This document shows positions 1-6,314 of a DNA stretch of 20,584 nt, one piece after another. This DNA comes from Armatimonadota bacterium (GTDB lineage: Bacteria; Sysuimicrobiota; Sysuimicrobiia; Sysuimicrobiales; VGFF01). The translations under genes were made by a program, and so were the position numbers. The DNA is taken from NCBI GenBank assembly GCA_016868955.1, contig VGFF01000027.1, positions 1 to 20,584 of the forward strand. Direction: 5' to 3'. Each line of letters opens with the position of its first letter. Within the stretch, counting starts at the first letter, position 1. The notes under the pieces are model-generated. The model was not told the DNA's origin. It saw nothing but the letters and a program-made list of their open reading frames with translations, and did no database searches.

Positions 1-55
1 GTTCGTTTGGATGGGTTTCCTGACATCCGACGAAGTCAGACAATTACCGGCTAAA

Positions 56-74
56 CCCTCGAAGCTTTCGAGGG
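56..74 (-). terminator. Possible terminator hairpin downstream of the tRNA gene
   Basis: A perfect 8-bp stem (CCCTCGAA / TTCGAGGG) closes a 3-nt loop. It begins 24 nt beyond the CCA end of the minus-strand tRNA and, read on the minus strand, is followed by TTTAGCC. The position fits transcript termination after the tRNA. The U-run is only three long, so this may be a weak intrinsic terminator or simply a hairpin. Nothing else is recognisable in positions 1-97. Confidence 0.35.
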
Positions 75-97
75 GCGACAAACGATGCAATGGATGA

Positions 98-172
98 TGG
101 TGGGCCCGCCTGGATTCGAACCAGGACCCAACCGGTTATGAGCCGGTTGCTCTGCCCTTGAGCTACGGGCCC
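98..172 (-). tRNA. tRNA with CAU anticodon (elongator Met or lysidine-type Ile2)
   Basis: The minus strand folds into a complete 75-nt cloverleaf. It has a 7-bp acceptor GGGCCCG/CGGGCCC, discriminator A, an encoded CCA end (98-100), a 4-bp D stem GCTC/GAGC, a 5-bp anticodon stem ACCGG/CCGGT around the loop CTCATAA, and a T arm CCTGG-TTCGAAT-CCAGG. The anticodon is CAT. Acceptor pairs C4-G69 and C5-G68 are the kind recognised by the lysidine synthetase TilS in tRNA-Ile2, and the anticodon arm also resembles Ile2, so an isoleucine (AUA) tRNA is at least as likely as elongator Met. Initiator tRNA is unlikely because the first base pair is a normal G-C. The cloverleaf is certain; the amino-acid identity is not. 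Confidence 0.95.
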
Positions 173-233
173 GCGCTCGCCGGCCCACGCGGAAAACCGC
201 TATTGGTGGGAAGATCGCCGGCGTCCGAGTTCA

Positions 234-261
234 AGACTCGCAGAGCCGGCGGCAATGTCAA
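234..261 (-). promoter_or_regulatory. Candidate sigma-70-type promoter for the tRNA gene
   Basis: On the minus strand a perfect TTGACA (261-256) is followed after 16 nt by GAGTCT (239-234), which keeps the most conserved A and final T of a -10 box. Transcription would begin near 227, giving a leader of about 55 nt before the tRNA 5' end at 172. A TTGACA hexamer is notable in such GC-rich DNA. The -10 match is weak, so this is a candidate only. If real, it lies inside the 5' part of the plus-strand open frame, which argues that that part is not coding. Confidence 0.4.
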
Positions 262-274
262 GGGAGGGTCCGCC

Positions 275-994
275 TTGCTGCGGCGCTTGCTGAACGTCTT
301 GCGGTCGTTTGTCGGGTTGTTCATCCGCTCCGCCGAGGATCCGGCGCGCATGCTCGAGCAGAACTTCGTCGGCTGCGGCGTCATCGAAGAGCGCGACAGC
401 GGCCTGTCGCGGTTCGGCCGCGAGATCGTCGCGGAGCTGAACCGGCTGGGAATCGTCATCGATCTGTCGCACGGCGGGCCGAAAACGAAGATGGCGGCGA
501 GCGAGCACTCCCGGCACCCCGTCGTCCTCTCGCACTCCAACCCGTCGGCGCGCGTCGACGTGCCGCGCAACATCACCGACGCGCAGATGAAGGCGGTGGC
601 GGCGAAGGCCGGCGTCATCGGATGCTCTTCCGATCCGCCGCTGAACTGGCGCGGCGGTCCGCCGCCGAAGCTCTCCGACTTCATCGACAACATCGCTTAC
701 GTCGTCGACCTCATCGGCATCGACCACGTCTGCATCGGCACGGATTCCGAGGCGACGAAGGGCGCCTATCCGCCGCAGCTGCGCGCGATGCTGCGGCGCA
801 AGTACGCCGACACCACGGGCGCGTTCCACAAGACGTTCCCGCAGGGCGCAGCGATGGAGGGGCTTGAGGAAGGGTTGGCCGACTGGCCGAACATCACGGC
901 CGCGCTGTTGGCGCGCGGCTTCGCGCCGCCCGACGTCCAGAAGATCATCGGCGGCAACTTCCTGCGCGTGTTCCAAACGCTCTGGGGCGGCTAG
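275..994 (+). CDS. Truncated membrane dipeptidase (peptidase M19), C-terminal part only
   Basis: The frame matches the C-terminal portion of M19 (renal/membrane) dipeptidases, zinc enzymes that cleave dipeptides. Visible signatures are GLSRFGREIV, IDLSH and VVLSHS (carrying the second-metal histidines), DVPRNITD, IDHVCIGTD and the C-terminal GGNFLRVF. The N-terminal half of the family, with the HxD metal ligands and the bridging Glu, is absent. Recognisable similarity begins only near 345. The open frame reaches back to an ATG at 158, but that lies antisense to the tRNA. TTG at 275 is chosen because AGGGAGGG sits 6 nt upstream; ATG at 350 is the other plausible start. Without the N-terminal ligands the product is unlikely to be an active dipeptidase, so a degenerate gene is likely. 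It is the only plus-strand gene and converges on the DinB-fold gene. Confidence 0.6.
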   Translation: MLRRLLNVLRSFVGLFIRSAEDPARMLEQNFVGCGVIEERDSGLSRFGREIVAELNRLGIVIDLSHGGPKTKMAASEHSRHPVVLSHSNPSARVDVPRNITDAQMKAVAAKAGVIGCSSDPPLNWRGGPPPKLSDFIDNIAYVVDLIGIDHVCIGTDSEATKGAYPPQLRAMLRRKYADTTGAFHKTFPQGAAMEGLEEGLADWPNITAALLARGFAPPDVQKIIGGNFLRVFQTLWGG

Positions 995-1020
995 CCGCCC
1001 TAGAGCACCCCGCACGATCC

Positions 1021-1060
1021 TGCGGTTCCGCCGCCGAGGCGGCTCGGCGGCGGAACCGCA
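1021..1060. terminator. Strong inverted repeat between convergent genes (probable bidirectional terminator)
   Basis: A perfect 17-bp inverted repeat (1021-1037 with 1044-1060) closes a 6-nt loop GGCGGC. It occupies most of the 78-bp gap between the dipeptidase stop at 994 and the DinB-fold gene stop at 1073, the expected place for a shared terminator of convergent transcripts. No U-tract follows on either strand, so it may stop transcription weakly or protect 3' ends rather than act as a classic intrinsic terminator. Confidence 0.6.
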
Positions 1061-1072
1061 CGCGGACCGGCG

Positions 1073-1555
1073 TTACCCGCGCGGTCCCAGGTGCCGCAGG
1101 TAGTCCAGGTTCGACAGGTCGAACCCCAACATGCGCATCATCGCCGCGATCTGGCTGCGGTGGTGGACCTCGTGCAGCGCTAGCTGCGTCATGACGTCTT
1201 CCGGCGACACCGAGATCTGGGACCCGTCCCGCCGCGTGAACACGCCGACGCGTGCCCAGGCGGCCGCGTCCAGGCCGCGCATGTAATCGATCATCTCGGC
1301 GCGCTGGCCGTCGAACGCGGCCCGCAGCGATGCGACGTCGGGCATCGCCTCTTCCGAGAACGCCCCCGCCGGCCGCCCCCGCAAGTTGCCGAGCCAGGAC
1401 CCCTCCGACCCGCCGACGTGCACGGCCGTCTTACGCAGCGTGCCCAAGCCGAACGGGAACGTCTGCGTATACTGCGCCGTTGTCAGCTTCGCGAGCGCGT
1501 CGAGCCACTTCGGACGGACGCGGTGGTTGTACTCGTGCAACGCGAGCGGATTCAT
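1073..1555 (-). CDS. DinB-family four-helix-bundle protein
   Basis: The 160-residue product has the length and pattern of the DinB/YfiT-like metal-binding four-helix-bundle fold. The three candidate metal-ligand histidines are present: H46 (in AVHVGG) and H128 and H132 (in LALHEVHHRSQI). Known members include thiol-dependent transferases and DNA-damage-induced proteins of unknown chemistry, so no substrate can be assigned; this is not DNA polymerase IV. The ATG overlaps the truA stop as ATGA, with GGGAGGT about 6 nt upstream, so it is translationally coupled to truA and is the last gene of the minus-strand cluster. The fold assignment is firm; the function is unknown. Confidence 0.85.
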   Translation of the reverse strand: MNPLALHEYNHRVRPKWLDALAKLTTAQYTQTFPFGLGTLRKTAVHVGGSEGSWLGNLRGRPAGAFSEEAMPDVASLRAAFDGQRAEMIDYMRGLDAAAWARVGVFTRRDGSQISVSPEDVMTQLALHEVHHRSQIAAMMRMLGFDLSNLDYLRHLGPRG

Positions 1556-2301
1556 CCTGCACCTCCCGGATACCAGACCTTCATGAGATACAACCCGCCG
1601 GCGGCGACCACCTTGCCGGCGCGCTGGCTGTCCCGCCCGGCCAGAATCGGGGCGACGGTGTCCGGCGACCGCCGGCCGTCGCCGACGGGTAGCAACGTGC
1701 CGACGATCATGCGGACCATGTGGCGCAGGAAGTGGTCAGCGACGACGTCGACGAGCACGATGGCCCCGCGTCGGATCACGCGCGCCGAGCGAATCTCGCA
1801 GACCGTCGTACGCGGATCGCTGCCGGTGGCGTGAAACGCGTCGAAGTCGTGCGCGCCGATCAGGGGCGCGAGCCCGGCCGCCATCGCCGCGGCATCGAGC
1901 GGGGCCGCCCAAGCGAGCGCGCGCGTCCGCCAAAACGGGTGGCGCCCGGCGCCATTCCAGATGACGTAGCGGTACCAGCGCGCGAGCGCGTCGTGACGGG
2001 CGTGAAATCCGGGTGGGGCGTCCTCGCACCGGCGCAGCGACACGTCCGCCGGAAGATGGTGGTTGCACGCGGCCGCGAAGCGCGCCGCCGTCATCGTCGT
2101 GTCGCCGCCCACGTGGGCCACCTGCCCCAGCGCGTGCACGCCGGCATCGGTGCGGCCGGATCCGACGACACGCGCCTCGGCGCCGAGGACACGGGCGATC
2201 GCCGCCTCGAGCGTGGCCTGGACCGATCGCTTCCCGGGCTGCGACTGCCATCCCGCGAACGCGGCGCCGTCGTAGGCGATCGTCAACTTCAGCGTGCGCA
2301 A
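1552..2301 (-). CDS. truA: tRNA pseudouridine synthase A (TruA)
   Basis: TruA converts uridines 38-40 of the tRNA anticodon arm to pseudouridine. The 249-residue product starts KLTIAYDGAAFAGWQ and contains the catalytic motif GRTDAGVHA with nucleophile D52, then FHARHDALARWYRY and the C-terminal FLRHMVRMIVGTL block. All are family hallmarks, and the length is typical. The open frame extends upstream to an ATG at 2373, but this would lie within ecfT and add an Arg/Ser/Pro-rich stretch foreign to the family. TTG at 2301, 10 nt after the ecfT stop, puts the conserved core at the expected position, although its ribosome binding site is weak. Adjacent to ecfT upstream and overlapping the DinB-fold gene downstream. 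Confidence 0.93.
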   Translation of the reverse strand: MRTLKLTIAYDGAAFAGWQSQPGKRSVQATLEAAIARVLGAEARVVGSGRTDAGVHALGQVAHVGGDTTMTAARFAAACNHHLPADVSLRRCEDAPPGFHARHDALARWYRYVIWNGAGRHPFWRTRALAWAAPLDAAAMAAGLAPLIGAHDFDAFHATGSDPRTTVCEIRSARVIRRGAIVLVDVVADHFLRHMVRMIVGTLLPVGDGRRSPDTVAPILAGRDSQRAGKVVAAGGLYLMKVWYPGGAG

Positions 2302-2311
2302 CCGCGCACCG

Positions 2312-3121
2312 TCACGAGACGCGCCCCCACCAGACCGCCAACGCGCCGACCGCGGTGACGGTGAAGGCGGCAAAAAGGTCGCCGGCGCCGAATCGGAGCT
2401 GGCGCATCCGGGTCCGCCCCTCGCCGCCGCGGTAGCAGCGGGCCTCCATCGCCAACGCCAGCTCGTCGGCGCGGCGGAACGCGCTGACGAACAGCGGCAC
2501 GAGGATCGGAATCATCGCCCGCGCGCGCTGGAAGAGGTTGCCGCTCTGCAGCTCGGCGCCGCGCGCCATCTGCGCCTTCATGATCTTCTCGGTCTCGTCG
2601 ATCAACGTCGGGACGAACCGCAGCGCGATCGTCATCATCATCGCCAGCTCGTGCGCCGGCACGCCGACGCGGCGAAACGGACGCAGCAGGCGCTCCAGCC
2701 CCTCGGTCAGGTCCATCGGCGACGTCGTCAACGTGAGCAACGACGTCGAGGTCACGAGGATCAACAACCGCACGGCGACGAACGCGCCCTCGCGCACGCC
2801 TTCGCGCGTGACGACGAACGGGCCGCCGCCCCAGAGGACGGTGCCGTCGTCGTGACCGCCGAGGAAGACCTGGAGCAAAAACGTCAGCACGACTAGGAAC
2901 AGGATCGGACGGAGTCCACGCAGCACGGCCAGGATCGGCAGCCAGGACGCCGCGATCGACGCGATGACGAGCGCGGCTAGCACCCCGTAGCCGGGGAAAT
3001 CGCCAACGAGGAATATCACGGTGATCAGCGCCAGGGACGCCAAGATCTTCGTGCGCGGATCGAGCCCATGCACGAACGACCGGCGCGGCACGTACTGGCC
3101 GGCGACGAGGCCGCGAAACAC
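2312..3121 (-). CDS. ecfT: ECF transporter transmembrane scaffold EcfT
   Basis: EcfT is the membrane coupling subunit that links the two ATPases to substrate-binding S-components of energy-coupling-factor importers for vitamins and metals. The 269-residue protein has a conserved N-terminal block (FVHGLDPRTKI), several hydrophobic segments (about 25-60, 70-88, 112-132, 155-172, 203-215, 248-265) and the two Ala-Arg-X motifs of the coupling helices, ARG at 186-188 and ARC at 227-229. These dock into the grooves of EcfA1 and EcfA2. It starts with GTG directly after the ecfA2 stop with no gap, and GAGGGGA lies about 9 nt upstream. No S-component gene is in the window, which fits a shared (group II) module. 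Confidence 0.94.
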   Translation of the reverse strand: MFRGLVAGQYVPRRSFVHGLDPRTKILASLALITVIFLVGDFPGYGVLAALVIASIAASWLPILAVLRGLRPILFLVVLTFLLQVFLGGHDDGTVLWGGGPFVVTREGVREGAFVAVRLLILVTSTSLLTLTTSPMDLTEGLERLLRPFRRVGVPAHELAMMMTIALRFVPTLIDETEKIMKAQMARGAELQSGNLFQRARAMIPILVPLFVSAFRRADELALAMEARCYRGGEGRTRMRQLRFGAGDLFAAFTVTAVGALAVWWGRVS

Positions 3122-4066
3122 CTACGCGTCCCCTCGCTCGCGACGGCCGCCGCTTGCGCCGGCGCGCATCGTCCGCGCGATCTCGTCGACCGCCTCGGCG
3201 ACCGTCAAGCGGTCCGTCCGCACCGGCAACCCGCCCGCCCGCAACCGCCAGAGCAGATCGCTGACGCGCGGCACGTCCAGGCCGATCTCCCGCAGGCGGT
3301 CGGCGGCGGAGAACGCGGCGCGCGTCGGCGCGTCCAGCGCGACGCGCCCCTGGTGCAGGACGACGATGCGCTCGCAGAGCCGGGCGACGTCGTCCATGCT
3401 GTGCGCGACGAGCACGATTGTGATCTTCTGCTCCGCGCGCAACGATTGAACGCGATCGAGGATCTCGCGGCGGCCGACCGGATCCAATCCGGCCGTCGGC
3501 TCATCGAGGACCAGGACCGCCGGCTTCATCGCGAGCACGCCGGCGATCGCGACGCGGCGCATCTCACCGCCCGACAGCGAGAACGGCGACCGGGGACCGA
3601 ACCGCTCCGGATCGAGGCCGACGAGCCGCAGCGCCCAGGTCACGCGCTCTTCGACGTCCTCCTCGTCCAGGCCCAAGTTGCGGGGGCCGAACGCCACGTC
3701 GCGGGCGACGGTCTCCTCGAACAACTGATGCTCGGGGTATTGGAACAACAGACCGACCGTGCGCCGGACTTTGCGCACGTCGGCGCCGCGGCGGTCGAGC
3801 GACTCGCCGGCGACGATGACGCGTCCCGACGTCGGGCGCAACAAGCCGTTGAAGTGTTGGACGAGGGTTGACTTGCCCGAGCCGGTCGGTCCGACAATGC
3901 CGACGAACTCGCCGCGTCCGATCCGCAGCGACACGCCCTGCACCGCCACCGATTCCAACGGCGTGCCGGCCTGGTAGACGTGCGAGACGTCCTCGCAGGC
4001 GATGACCGCGTCCGCGTTGGCCGGCGCGATCTCCGGATGATCGGGAGACGCCGCTCGCGGGCTCAT
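3122..4066 (-). CDS. ecfA2: ECF transporter ATPase EcfA2
   Basis: This is the second ATP-binding subunit of the ECF module. In the 314-residue protein the Walker A is GPTGSGKST (59-67), the Q-loop Gln is at 109 in FQYPEHQLFEETV, the signature is LSGGEMRR (164-171), the Walker B is VLVLDEP (184-190) and the switch His is H222. The YPEHQLF wording after the Q-loop is characteristic of EcfA2 rather than EcfA1. A C-terminal extension of about 60 residues matches ECF ATPases. The ATG at 4066 overlaps the ecfA1 stop as ATGA. The same frame stays open to 4675, but that part is antiparallel-free shadow of ecfA1 in another frame and shows no ABC motifs, so it is excluded. Confidence 0.94.
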   Translation of the reverse strand: MSPRAASPDHPEIAPANADAVIACEDVSHVYQAGTPLESVAVQGVSLRIGRGEFVGIVGPTGSGKSTLVQHFNGLLRPTSGRVIVAGESLDRRGADVRKVRRTVGLLFQYPEHQLFEETVARDVAFGPRNLGLDEEDVEERVTWALRLVGLDPERFGPRSPFSLSGGEMRRVAIAGVLAMKPAVLVLDEPTAGLDPVGRREILDRVQSLRAEQKITIVLVAHSMDDVARLCERIVVLHQGRVALDAPTRAAFSAADRLREIGLDVPRVSDLLWRLRAGGLPVRTDRLTVAEAVDEIARTMRAGASGGRRERGDA

Positions 4067-4914
4067 CGCCGGCCCGCGAGCGCCAGAATCGCTTCCGCCA
4101 GCCCGGCGATCTCGACTCGCCCGGCCTCGACCGCCACGCCGCGGCGTCGCAGGCCATCCGCGACCTGAGCCGCCTCCGGGAGATCCAACCGAAGCGCCCG
4201 CAAGCGCGCCGCTTCGGTGAACAGCTGGCGCGGCGGCGCGTCCAGCGCCAATCGCCCCTCGTGTAGCACGAGGATGCGGTCCGCCGTCGCCGCTTCGTCC
4301 ATGTTGTGCGTGATCGCGATGATCGTGATGCCGCTCTCGTCGCGCAGGCAGCGGGCACTTTCCATGACCTCGCGTTGCCCCGCCGGGTCGAGCATCGTCG
4401 TCGCCTCGTCGAAGACGATGCACGATGGCCGCAGCGCCAAGATACCGGCGATCGCCACGCGCTGCTTCTGGCCGCCCGACAGCAAGTGCGGCGGCCGCTC
4501 GCGCAGCGCGCTCATGCGCACCGCCGCCAACGCGGCGTCGACGCGGACGCGGATCTCCGCCGGCGGCACGCCGAGGTTCTCCGGACCGAACGCGACGTCT
4601 TCCTCGACGATGCTCGTCACCAGCTGGTTGTCGGGATTCTGGAAGACCATGCCGACGCGGCGGCGGATCTCCCACAGGTGCTCGTCGACGGCGGTGTCGA
4701 GGCCGTCGACGCGGACGCGGCCGCCCGTCGGCAGCAGCAACGCGTTGAGGTGGCGCGCCAGGGTAGACTTACCGCTGCCGTTGCCGCCGATGATCGCCAC
4801 GAACTCGCCGTGCGCGACCGTGAACGAGACGTCCTCGAGCGCGCGCACCGCCCGCGCCGTTTGTGGATGGTACACGTGCGTGAGGTTCTCGACTTCGAGG
4901 AGGGGGGCAGGCAT
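4063..4914 (-). CDS. ecfA1: ECF transporter ATPase EcfA1
   Basis: First ATPase of the ECF importer. The 283-residue protein has Walker A GGNGSGKST (43-51), Q-loop FQNPDNQLV (Q92), signature LSGGQKQR (145-152), Walker B IVFDEAT (166-172) and switch His H203 in ITHNMDEA. The FQNPDNQLV wording and the order ecfA1-ecfA2-ecfT identify it as the A1 paralogue. It follows rplQ by 45 bp, and most of that gap is a perfect palindrome ending 8 nt before the ATG. No Shine-Dalgarno sequence is visible between the palindrome and the start, so its translation may be controlled by the structure or depend on coupling to rplQ. Confidence 0.94.
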   Translation of the reverse strand: MPAPLLEVENLTHVYHPQTARAVRALEDVSFTVAHGEFVAIIGGNGSGKSTLARHLNALLLPTGGRVRVDGLDTAVDEHLWEIRRRVGMVFQNPDNQLVTSIVEEDVAFGPENLGVPPAEIRVRVDAALAAVRMSALRERPPHLLSGGQKQRVAIAGILALRPSCIVFDEATTMLDPAGQREVMESARCLRDESGITIIAITHNMDEAATADRILVLHEGRLALDAPPRQLFTEAARLRALRLDLPEAAQVADGLRRRGVAVEAGRVEIAGLAEAILALAGRR

Positions 4915-4922
4915 GGGATCGT

Positions 4923-4948
4923 GCCGGCGCGCCCGCGGGCGCGCCGGC
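4923..4948. repeat. 26-bp perfect palindrome between rplQ and ecfA1
   Basis: Positions 4923-4948 are self-complementary over all 26 bases and composed only of G and C. The palindrome starts 11 nt after the rplQ stop and ends 8 nt before the ecfA1 ATG. In RNA it would form a very stable hairpin at the border between the alpha ribosomal operon and the transporter genes. No U-run follows. It could be an attenuator, an mRNA-stability element or a translation-limiting structure. Confidence 0.6.
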
Positions 4949-4959
4949 TCGTTCGCGGG

Positions 4960-5316
4960 TTACTTCTGGACGAGCTCCACGAAGGCCATCGGCGTCGCGT
5001 CGCCGCGCCGCTGCGCGTCCTTGACGACGCGCGTGTAGCCGCCGCGGCCCTTCTCGTAGCGCGGCGCGACCGTGTCGAACAGCCGCTTCAGCGCCGTGCG
5101 ATCGGCGATCAGGCGGCCGGCCTGACGGCGCGCGTGCAGCGTGTTGTCCTGGGCGAGGCTGACGAGCTTGTCGGCGATCTTCTTCGTCTCCTTCGCCTTC
5201 GGCAGCGTCGTGTGGATCTTGTCGTGCGTGAACAGCGCCGTCACGAGGTCACGGAACAACGCGCGGCGAGCGCCGCTGTCTCGGTTGAGCTTTCGCGTCT
5301 TGACGCCGGTTCCCAT
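4960..5316 (-). CDS. rplQ: 50S ribosomal protein L17
   Basis: Large-subunit protein near the peptide exit tunnel. The 118-residue product shows the bacterial L17 pattern: RKLNRDSGARRALFRDLVTAL near the N-terminus, then HTTLPKAKETKKIADKLVSLA and the C-terminal GGYTRV segment. Its length is standard. The ATG is preceded by AAGGAG about 11 nt upstream. It follows rpoA by 22 bp, the classic end of the alpha operon, and the palindrome after it separates it from the ECF genes. Confidence 0.97.
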   Translation of the reverse strand: MGTGVKTRKLNRDSGARRALFRDLVTALFTHDKIHTTLPKAKETKKIADKLVSLAQDNTLHARRQAGRLIADRTALKRLFDTVAPRYEKGRGGYTRVVKDAQRRGDATPMAFVELVQK

Positions 5317-5338
5317 CTCGATTCACTCCTTGCGGGCG

Positions 5339-6292
5339 TCAGGCGCCCCGCTTGCGCAGCGACAACCCCAGCGCCGCGAGCTTCTCGATGACCTCGTCCA
5401 ACGACTTGCGGCCGAAGTTCTTGACGTTGATGATTTCCTCTTCGGTCCGCTGGATCAACTCGCCGACGGTATGGATGTTCGCGCGCTTCAGGCAGTTGTA
5501 CGGTCGGACTGAAAGATCGAGCTCCTCGATCGGCATCGTCGCGTAGCCGTTGCCCTCGGCCGGGCCGCGCCGCTCCACGGCCGCCTCGGACTCGTCGCCC
5601 GCTTTCGTCGTCAGCCGGAAATGGTCGATCAACAACCGCGACGCAGCGTCGATCGCGTCCAGCGGATGGACGGCGCCGTTCGTCCAAACTTCGAAGGTCA
5701 ACCGCTCGAGGTCGGCGCCCTGCCCGACGCGCGTGTCGTCAACCTCGTAGTTCACCTTCTGGATCGGCGAGAAGATCGAATCGATCGGGATCACGCCGAT
5801 GACGTGCTCGCTCTTGGGATGGCGCTCGGCGGCGACGTACCCGGTGCCGCGCTCGACGACGAGCTCCATCGCCAGCCGCGCGCCCTTCTTGTCGATCGTC
5901 GCCAGCACGAGATCGCGGTTGATGATGTCGACCTCGGCGTCGGGCGAGATGTCGCCGGCGGTGACCTTCCGGTTGCCGCGCACGTCGAGCCGCAACAGCT
6001 TCGGATTGTCGGCGTGCGACCGCAGCGTCAGCTCCTTGAGGTTCAGGATCACTTGCGTCACGTCCTCGACGACCCCGGGGATCGTCGAGAACTCGTGCAG
6101 CACGCCGTCGATCTTGACCGACGTGACCGCCGCGCCCTGGATCGAGGAGAGCAACACGCGCCGCAGGGCGTTTCCGAGCGTCATGCCGAAGCCGCGATCG
6201 AGCGGCTCGATGACGATCCGCGCGTACGTGTCGGACGCCTCGGACTGCTCGACCTTCGGCTTGTTCAGCTCCCACAGACTGAAGATGTTCAT
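5339..6292 (-). CDS. rpoA: DNA-directed RNA polymerase subunit alpha
   Basis: The alpha dimer nucleates RNA polymerase assembly, and its C-terminal domain contacts UP elements and activators. The 317-residue protein contains the assembly motif GFGMTLGNALRRVLLSSIQGAAVT, the HEFSTIPGVVEDV segment, and a complete C-terminal domain (about 255-317) with R263, N266 and K269 at the DNA-contact positions and NFGRKSLDEV. Upstream in-frame codons continue to 6490 but overlap rpsD. ATG at 6292 is chosen because the family begins there and GGAGG lies 6 nt upstream. It sits 22 bp after rpsD. Confidence 0.97.
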   Translation of the reverse strand: MNIFSLWELNKPKVEQSEASDTYARIVIEPLDRGFGMTLGNALRRVLLSSIQGAAVTSVKIDGVLHEFSTIPGVVEDVTQVILNLKELTLRSHADNPKLLRLDVRGNRKVTAGDISPDAEVDIINRDLVLATIDKKGARLAMELVVERGTGYVAAERHPKSEHVIGVIPIDSIFSPIQKVNYEVDDTRVGQGADLERLTFEVWTNGAVHPLDAIDAASRLLIDHFRLTTKAGDESEAAVERRGPAEGNGYATMPIEELDLSVRPYNCLKRANIHTVGELIQRTEEEIINVKNFGRKSLDEVIEKLAALGLSLRKRGA

Positions 6293-6314
6293 GGATGCCT
6301 CCGGCCCGGGGTGA

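Noticed and set aside
1..172. tRNA as an integration (att) site for a mobile element
   Set aside because: No integrase, no direct repeat of the tRNA 3' end elsewhere in the window, and too little sequence beyond it to judge.
200..1015. Minus-strand 271-codon open frame opposite the dipeptidase
   Set aside because: Arg/Ala/Asp-rich antisense shadow; the plus strand carries clear M19 motifs.
2302..2373. ATG at 2373 as the truA start
   Set aside because: It would overlap ecfT by about 60 bases and add a low-complexity stretch; the TruA core fits a start at 2301.
4067..4675. N-terminal extension that would make EcfA2 a 517-residue protein
   Set aside because: It lies over ecfA1 in another frame, lacks ABC motifs, and the ATGA-coupled ATG at 4066 starts the family sequence.
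4306..5391. A 361-codon plus-strand open frame opposite ecfA1 and rplQ
   Set aside because: Composition is that of an antisense shadow (Arg/Asp/Ala repeats) and it crosses gene boundaries of well-supported genes.
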